From: Peptococcaceae bacterium
Lineage (GTDB): Bacteria > Bacillota > Dehalobacteriia > UBA4068 > UBA4997
Assembly: GCA_019421315.1 (NCBI GenBank)
Contig: JAHZFN010000176.1
Coordinates: forward strand, 1-9,638
Direction of reading: 5' to 3'
DNA: 9,638 nucleotides
The notes below the pieces were generated by a model. That model searched no databases. It worked only from the letters and a program-made list of their open reading frames with translations, and was not told the DNA's origin. How positions within the stretch are numbered: the stretch's first letter is position 1; each line of letters opens with the position of its first letter. Shown here piece by piece: positions 5,599 through 9,638 of this stretch. Both the position numbers and the translations under genes were made by a program.

Positions 5599-5680
5599 GT
5601 ACGACATTAAGCCCCGTTAATGTCTGCGCTTAAAAAATCTGGTAATTAATTCTTAATCTCGCGGAGATTTATTTAGGAGG
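5599..5680 (+). promoter_or_regulatory. Structured 5' leader of rplM, possible L13-type autoregulatory leader
   Basis: Two hairpins lie between the promoter and the gene: GACATTAA (5603-5610) pairs with TTAATGTC (5617-5624) around GCCCCG, and AATCTC (5655-5660) pairs with GAGATT (5664-5669) around GCG, the latter ending 5 bases before AGGAGG (5675-5680). Low-GC Gram-positives are known to carry an L13 leader RNA in front of rplM-rpsI that is thought to bind L13 or S9. I infer a counterpart here from position and structure; I could not check it against the Rfam model. Confidence 0.5.
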
Positions 5681-5689
5681 TCAAAAGTC

Positions 5690-6118
5690 ATGCGTACTTA
5701 TATGGCAAAAGCCCAAGAAATTGACCGTAAATGGTATATTCTTGATGCTGCAAATAAACCTCTCGGTCGTGTAGCTACCGAAGCTGCCCGTATGCTCAGA
5801 GGCAAACACAAACCAACTTTTACACCCCATGTTGATACAGGCGATTATGTAATCGTTATCAATGCGGATAAAGTTATTTTGACAGGTAAAAAATTAGACC
5901 AAAAATTCAGCTACCGTCATTCCGGTTATCCGGGTGGTATGACAGCCACACCTTACAGAGAAATGTTGGCTAAAAAACCCGAACTCACAATGGAATTGGC
6001 TGTTAAAGGTATGCTTCCCAAAAATCGTCTTGGCCGCAAAATGCTGAAAAAGCTGAAAGTTTACGCAGGCGAAGAACACAAACACGAAGCACAAAAACCT
6101 GAAGTTTGGAACTTCTAA
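5690..6118 (+). CDS. rplM: 50S ribosomal protein L13
   Basis: A large-subunit protein that binds 23S rRNA early in 50S assembly. All 142 residues fit the family (about 142-148). Conserved blocks are MRTYMAK at the start, RKWYILDAANKPLGRVA (13-29), GKHKPTFTPHVDTGDYVIVINA (38-59), SYRHSGYPGG (74-83), and the C-terminal VKGMLPKNRLGRKMLKKLKVY region. ATG 5690 lies 9 bp after AGGAGG (5675-5680); the Met at 5702 is internal because the MRT prefix is conserved. The gene has a strong promoter and probable regulatory leader upstream, and rpsI follows after 18 bp in one operon. Confidence 0.98.
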   Translation: MRTYMAKAQEIDRKWYILDAANKPLGRVATEAARMLRGKHKPTFTPHVDTGDYVIVINADKVILTGKKLDQKFSYRHSGYPGGMTATPYREMLAKKPELTMELAVKGMLPKNRLGRKMLKKLKVYAGEEHKHEAQKPEVWNF

Positions 6119-6136
6119 GAAAGGGAGGAAAGATAA

Positions 6137-6529
6137 ATGGCAGATAACAGATTTTATGGTACTGGCCGCAGAAAAAATGCTATCGCAAGAGTTTGGATTC
6201 TTCCCGGCAACGGCAATGTAACCATCAATGATCGTGAATTAGACGAATACTTTGGCAAAAAAACTTTGGAAATGATCGTTAGACAACCTTTGGAACTGAC
6301 TGACACATTGGCAAAATTCGATGTGAAAGCTACCGTTAAAGGCGGCGGCGTAACAGGTCAGGCAGGCGCTGTAAGACATGGTATTTCCAGAGCTTTGTGC
6401 GAAGCTGACGAAAATTATCGTCCTGCTTTGAAAGCAGCCGGCTTCTTAACTCGTGACCCCAGAATGAAAGAAAGAAGAAAGTACGGTTTGAAGAAAGCCC
6501 GCAAAGCAAGCCAATTCTCCAAACGTTAA
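6137..6529 (+). CDS. rpsI: 30S ribosomal protein S9
   Basis: A small-subunit head protein whose C-terminal tail reaches the P-site tRNA. It has 130 residues, the normal length. Visible signatures are YGTGRRKNAIARV (7-19), the S9 motif GGGVTGQAGAVRHGISRAL (69-87), DPRMKERRKYGLKKARKA, and the conserved terminal SKR (128-130). ATG 6137 is preceded by a strong GGGAGG about 8 bp upstream. It is the second and last gene of the rplM-rpsI operon, ended by the terminator at 6559-6589. Confidence 0.98.
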   Translation: MADNRFYGTGRRKNAIARVWILPGNGNVTINDRELDEYFGKKTLEMIVRQPLELTDTLAKFDVKATVKGGGVTGQAGAVRHGISRALCEADENYRPALKAAGFLTRDPRMKERRKYGLKKARKASQFSKR

Positions 6530-6558
6530 GCTTCTTTTCGCTTATATATTCGATATTC

Positions 6559-6589
6559 AAGACCACAGCTTTTGCTGTGGTCTTTTTTT
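6559..6589 (+). terminator. Strong intrinsic terminator of rplM-rpsI
   Basis: An 11-bp perfect stem (6559-6569 with 6574-6584, GACCACAGC core, TTTT loop) is followed by five more T (6585-6589). It lies 30 bp after the rpsI stop. Confidence 0.95.
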
Positions 6590-6617
6590 GCTAATTCCCG
6601 TGTTTAAAGGGAATTGC
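6590..6617. repeat. Second hairpin in the convergent spacer
   Basis: AATTCCC (6593-6599) pairs with GGGAATT (6609-6615) around nine bases, extendable to GC/GC at 6590-6591 and 6616-6617 with one bulged T. A run of six T starts only at 6625, so this is at best a backup terminator. Confidence 0.45.
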
Positions 6618-6639
6618 TGTGAAGTTTTTTCAGATAGTC

Positions 6640-6668
6640 GAAATTCAGATGAAATTCAGTTGAATTTC
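6640..6668. repeat. Direct and inverted copies of GAAATTCA
   Basis: GAAATTCAG occurs at 6640-6648 and again at 6651-6659, and the second copy forms a near-perfect palindrome with TGAATTTC at 6661-6668 (8-bp arms, 2-base centre). The two-base centre is too tight for a good RNA hairpin, so a protein site or chance in AT-rich DNA is more likely. Confidence 0.5.
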
Positions 6669-6743
6669 TGATTCTTTAGTGTCGGAGTAATCTATAACAG
6701 AGTTTTTTATTTCAAGGCTTTTCAGCCGTTATTTTTTATAAAT

Positions 6744-6995
6744 CTATTTGGCAGAACGGGTCAGGATTGCCGCTGCTTCGGCGGCGGTGTGCTGTTCGGA
6801 GCTGTCCGTGCTTTTGCCGTAGTCGGAGCTTTGTCCCGATTGATAGTAAATCAAATCTGCGCCGGTGTTGACAACGGCGGAGGTGTCGGTGATAGAGGAG
6901 CTGTTCACTGTCATTTTGTCCAGGTCGATTTTGTTGGTGTCGGCGGCCAACGCCAAAGAACCGAGCGCCAAAACCAAAATCGCCGACAATGTCAA
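6744..6995 (-). CDS. Small putative exported protein, start uncertain
   Basis: I do not recognise this protein. Read from TTG 6995 it has 83 residues: a hydrophobic stretch (TLSAILVLALGSLALA) ending in an Ala-rich cleavage-like site (ALA-AD), then a Ser/Thr/Asp-rich polar region with no cysteine and no clear domain. It resembles a Sec signal peptide plus a small mature secreted peptide of about 66 residues. The start is doubtful: TTG 6995 has no ribosome binding site and removes the basic n-region, while the frame stays open upstream to a stop at 7077 and supplies a basic segment (KITGKIQPIR) just before the hydrophobic core, yet that extension has no ATG, GTG or TTG. So it may use a rare start, be a fragment of a decayed gene, or be chance. 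It lies beyond the rmuC terminator and would need its own promoter. Ends at TAG 6744-6746. Confidence 0.35.
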   Translation of the reverse strand: MTLSAILVLALGSLALAADTNKIDLDKMTVNSSSITDTSAVVNTGADLIYYQSGQSSDYGKSTDSSEQHTAAEAAAILTRSAK

Positions 6996-7111
6996 TGCCG
7001 AGATTGTGCGGATTGGTTGAATTTTGCCTGTTATTTTATTGTTTAAGAAAAATATTTTGGTACGACAGGCGGTGTTTTATGGTTATATTAAATGAACTGG
7101 TTTAAATGGCG

Positions 7112-7153
7112 AATATAAAAAAAGCGGCAAAAGTCAATTCGCTTTTGCCGCTT
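7112..7153 (-). terminator. Intrinsic terminator of the dnaN-recF-rmuC unit
   Basis: A perfect 12-bp stem (7122-7133 with 7142-7153; GCGGCAAAAG core) with an 8-base loop. Reading the minus strand it is followed by a T-run (complement of the A-run at 7117-7121). It lies about 50 bp after the rmuC stop. Confidence 0.88.
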
Positions 7154-7203
7154 ATCAAACTGAATTATGATTTGCCCCTTATATTACAAGGGATTTTTTA
7201 TTG

Positions 7204-8430
7204 TTATGCTTCGTCTGTTATATGGTTTGCCGTATTTTCCGATAAACTGCCTGTTGCTTCTGCCTCCGTAATATTCGCTTTGCCCGATTGGGCGGCGGTC
7301 AGCTTGCGTTCCATAACTCTGGCGCGGCGGCCGACATTTTCCAAAGAATTGGCGGCCTCCTGCAATTTTTTGCGGCTCTTTTCCACAGCTTGGTTGAAAA
7401 GACCGAATTCATTTTTGATCTGTCCCAAAATCTGCCAAACCTCGTCGGTGTTGGCTCGGATTGCCGCCGACTGAAAGCCAAGCTGTACCATGTTCAAAAG
7501 CGCCGCCAATGTGGTTGGTCCCGCCACCAGAACCTTGTAGTCCCTCTGCAAAGCTTCCCAAAGCTCCGTTTGACGGATAACTTCGGCAAAAAGCCCCTCC
7601 AAAGGCAGGAACAGCACCGCAAATTCCGTTGTGTAGGGCGGCTGAATGTATTTGCTTTTTATATCCTTGGCTTCGGCTTTAATGCGGTTTCCGAGGGCGG
7701 TCAGGGCTTTGGCTTTTTCGGCGGCATCTCCCTTTTCCTCCGCCGTTTGCAGGCGCTGATAATCCTCCAGCGGGAATTTGGCGTCGATGGGCAGCCAGAC
7801 AAAACTACCTTTGTCATCGGGAATTTTGACGCAGTATTCCACAATTTCGCCGCTGTCTGGGTTGGGTTTGACATTGGCTTGATATTGCTCCGCCGCCAGC
7901 ATTTGCCGCAAAATGCCGCCCAGCTGCACCTCGCCCCAGGTGCCGCGGATTTTGACATTGCGCAGCAGCTTTTGCAGGTCGCCCACGTTTGCTGCCAAAT
8001 TTTGCATTTCGCCCAGACCTTGATGTACCTGCTCCAAACGCTCGCCTACCTGGGAAAAAGATTGGTTCAGTCTTTTTTCCAGGGTATTTTCCAGTTTTTC
8101 GTCCACGGTGCGGCGGATTTCCGCCAGAGTTTCGGCGTTTTCCTGCCGAATTAACTGCATTTCGCCGCCCACTGCCGTCCGCAGGTTTTCCATCTGTTGA
8201 CTGCCGCTTGCGGTTTGCCCGTTGATATTTTGATTTAAAAATTTCAATTGTACGGACAAGTTGTCCGCCAGTTGGCTCATCAGCAAACCAATGTCCTCTT
8301 TGGTTGCGGTGTTTTCAGTTTGGTTTTTGCTGTTTTTTGCTTTTGCTTCTTTGATTATTTTCAAAGCAAAAAGCATGATAACTAAAGAAATTGCCGCCAA
8401 AACGGCGGAGATGATATTTAACGCTGTCAT
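7204..8430 (-). CDS. rmuC: DNA recombination protein RmuC
   Basis: RmuC-family protein, predicted to be a membrane-anchored nuclease-fold protein that limits recombination between inverted repeats; its biochemical activity is poorly known. 408 residues: an N-terminal membrane helix (about 4-23), a long charged, Gln/Glu-rich probable coiled coil (about 45-160), then the RmuC core with GTWGEVQ (163-169), LPIDAKFPLEDY (213-224, carrying the Asp and Lys of the predicted PD-(D/E)XK-like site), FLPLEGLFAEV and AGPTTLAALLNMVQLGF. A low-complexity polar tail ends the protein. ATG 8430 follows CAGGAG with 5 bp spacing, and this ribosome binding site sits in the 16 bp between recF and rmuC, so the two are surely co-transcribed. 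Pairing of rmuC with recF is not the usual order (often a DUF721 gene or gyrB follows recF). Confidence 0.95.
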   Translation of the reverse strand: MTALNIISAVLAAISLVIMLFALKIIKEAKAKNSKNQTENTATKEDIGLLMSQLADNLSVQLKFLNQNINGQTASGSQQMENLRTAVGGEMQLIRQENAETLAEIRRTVDEKLENTLEKRLNQSFSQVGERLEQVHQGLGEMQNLAANVGDLQKLLRNVKIRGTWGEVQLGGILRQMLAAEQYQANVKPNPDSGEIVEYCVKIPDDKGSFVWLPIDAKFPLEDYQRLQTAEEKGDAAEKAKALTALGNRIKAEAKDIKSKYIQPPYTTEFAVLFLPLEGLFAEVIRQTELWEALQRDYKVLVAGPTTLAALLNMVQLGFQSAAIRANTDEVWQILGQIKNEFGLFNQAVEKSRKKLQEAANSLENVGRRARVMERKLTAAQSGKANITEAEATGSLSENTANHITDEA

Positions 8431-8446
8431 AAAAACTCCTGTTTGC

Positions 8447-9574
8447 TTAAACCAAATTGCCGTTCACAATGTGATATTTGTTGCAGGCATTGTCGTTCAA
8501 CCCCAAAAGCTGTTGGTCGATGTCCGTTGTGGTGATGAAAATCTGGGATTTGCCGAAAGCCATTTTCAGCAAAGCGGCACGACGGTTTTTGTCCAGTTCC
8601 GACAAAACATCGTCCAAAAGCACAATGGGGTAGTAGCCGTTGATCTCCTTAACCAGCTCAATTTCGGAAAGCTTGATGGAGAGTGCCGCCGTTTTCTGCT
8701 GACCTTGGGAGCCGAAATGTCTGGCATCCACGCCGTTTATGGAAATTTTGAAATCGTCGCGGTGCGGCCCCGTTGTGGTGAAGCCTCGGCGCAAATCCTC
8801 ATTGCGGCTTGCGGCGTAGGATGCTTTCAGCTGCTCTGCCAAATCCCGCAGGTCGCTGTATTCGTCAACAAAGGGCAGTGTTGTTTCGTACTGCAAAGCC
8901 AGCTTTTCTTCGCCGCCGCTTAAAAAATCATGGATTTCGGCGGCGATGATATTCAGGCGGTCGACAACAGCGGCTCGTTTTTGTACGATGACGGCGCCGC
9001 TTTGGCTCAGGCTTTCCTCCCACGGCAAAAGCAGCAGATCCCGCTCCGTTTCGCTGTTTATGCGTTCAAACTCAATTTGCTTCAGAAGATTGTTCCTTTG
9101 CATAAGGGCTTTTTTGTAGCTGTTTAAATAACTGCTGTAACCGCTGAACATTTGCAGCATTTCCCTGTCCAGAAAAAGCCGCCGCAAGTCGGGGCCTTTT
9201 TTGACAATTTCCAAATCCTCCGGCGTAAAAACCACGGTGTGCAGAAAACCCACAATGTCGCTGATTTTTTTGCAGACAACGCCGTTTTTCTTCCAGAGCT
9301 TTTTGCGTTGGCTGTAACCGGCGCTGACGGTTTCGTTTTGCCCGTCCCTTTCCAGCTCCGCTTCCAAAAAGAAAAAATCGCTGCCCCAGTTTTCCAGTTT
9401 TTCCTCGTTTTGCCCGCGGAAGGAGGACGCCGTACTTAAATAAGAAACCGCCTCCAGCAGGTTGGTTTTGCCCTGGGCATTTTTGCCGTAGATAATATTT
9501 ATTTCCGGGTGCCAAAAAAATTCGCAGTCCTCGTAATTGCGAAAGCAGCGAATTGTCAGGCTGTTGAGTTTCAT
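8447..9574 (-). CDS. recF: DNA replication and repair protein RecF
   Basis: RecF is an SMC-like ATPase that works with RecO and RecR to load RecA at gapped DNA and stalled forks. 375 residues, normal for the family (about 360-375). Visible features are the N-terminal LTIRCFRNY (6-14), Walker A GKNAQGKT (30-37) followed by NLLEA, FTPEDL (116-121), RR-FLDRE (131-138), TGPHRDD (268-274), the RecF signature SQGQQKT (289-295) and Walker B IVLLDDVLSELD (317-328). ATG 9574 has GGAGG 7 bp upstream. It overlaps the stop of the preceding gene (ATGA), implying translational coupling, and is followed by rmuC after 16 bp. Confidence 0.97.
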   Translation of the reverse strand: MKLNSLTIRCFRNYEDCEFFWHPEINIIYGKNAQGKTNLLEAVSYLSTASSFRGQNEEKLENWGSDFFFLEAELERDGQNETVSAGYSQRKKLWKKNGVVCKKISDIVGFLHTVVFTPEDLEIVKKGPDLRRLFLDREMLQMFSGYSSYLNSYKKALMQRNNLLKQIEFERINSETERDLLLLPWEESLSQSGAVIVQKRAAVVDRLNIIAAEIHDFLSGGEEKLALQYETTLPFVDEYSDLRDLAEQLKASYAASRNEDLRRGFTTTGPHRDDFKISINGVDARHFGSQGQQKTAALSIKLSEIELVKEINGYYPIVLLDDVLSELDKNRRAALLKMAFGKSQIFITTTDIDQQLLGLNDNACNKYHIVNGNLV

Positions 9575-9638
9575 ACTGTAACCTCCGTTCGGCAGGGAAT
9601 AATCAAATCAACAAAATCCTCCGCCGAAAATTTTGCGG
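9571..9638 (-). CDS. dnaN: C-terminal end of probable DNA polymerase III beta clamp (partial)
   Basis: The minus-strand frame is open from the window edge and encodes 21 residues ending EDFVDLIIPCRTEVTV, with a TGA at 9573-9571 overlapping the recF ATG. The pattern (acidic residues, hydrophobic strand, then P-x-RT) matches the usual DnaN C-terminus, which ends close to LI-PVRT; here Val is replaced by Cys and there are about four extra residues. dnaN directly before recF is a classical order. The S4-domain YaaA protein often found between dnaN and recF does not end like this. The fragment is short, so the identity is probable, not certain. Confidence 0.65.
   Translation of the reverse strand, partial: AKFSAEDFVDLIIPCRTEVTV

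Noticed and set aside
7109..7137. TTGACT ... TATATT on the minus strand as a promoter for the small exported ORF
   Set aside because: The spacing is only 14 bp and the boxes lie inside the rmuC terminator stem and T-run, so the match is probably incidental.
7288..8154. Long plus-strand open frame (288 codons) opposite rmuC
   Set aside because: It is antisense to a clear RmuC gene, has no recognised domain and no ribosome binding site, and is explained as a shadow of biased codon use.
8261..8923. Plus-strand open frame (220 codons) opposite recF and the start of rmuC
   Set aside because: It spans two confidently assigned minus-strand genes and shows no protein-family features.

Overview
The window looks like chromosomal housekeeping DNA from a low-to-moderate GC Bacillota bacterium. 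The evidence is the gene order rplQ / ecfA1 / ecfA2 / ecfT / truA / rplM / rpsI, strong Shine-Dalgarno sites, a consensus sigma-A type promoter and AT-rich spacers. A Negativicutes-like lineage is my guess from overall flavour only; no marker here proves it.

Plus strand, left to right: the 3' part of rplQ (ribosomal protein L17, end of the alpha operon); a terminator/promoter spacer holding three copies of a 14-bp motif; ecfA1 (first ATPase of the energy-coupling-factor vitamin/metal transporter); an inserted two-gene unit of flavin-type split-barrel proteins (a pyridoxamine-phosphate-oxidase-like protein and a NimA-like protein) with its own promoter and possible operator; ecfA2 and ecfT (overlapping); truA (tRNA pseudouridine synthase); then a consensus promoter, a structured leader, rplM-rpsI (L13, S9) and a strong intrinsic terminator.

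Minus strand, right to left: the last codons of a gene that reads like dnaN (beta clamp), overlapping recF by 4 bp; recF; rmuC 16 bp downstream; a strong intrinsic terminator; and an isolated small ORF with a signal-peptide-like N-terminus but no convincing start codon. The two blocks converge in about 150 bp of gene-free sequence (6590-6743) carrying palindromes.

The genes fall into three jobs: translation (rplQ, truA, rplM, rpsI), vitamin or metal uptake (EcfA1, EcfA2 and EcfT form the shared energizing module used by separate S components not present here), and replication/repair (dnaN, recF, rmuC). I see no CRISPR, mobile element, tRNA, rRNA or clear undescribed system. The points most worth checking are the split of ecfA1 from ecfA2 by the flavin-protein pair, the repeated motif around the ecfA1 promoter, the start-less secreted ORF, and the head-on orientation of ribosomal protein genes toward a dnaN-recF block.
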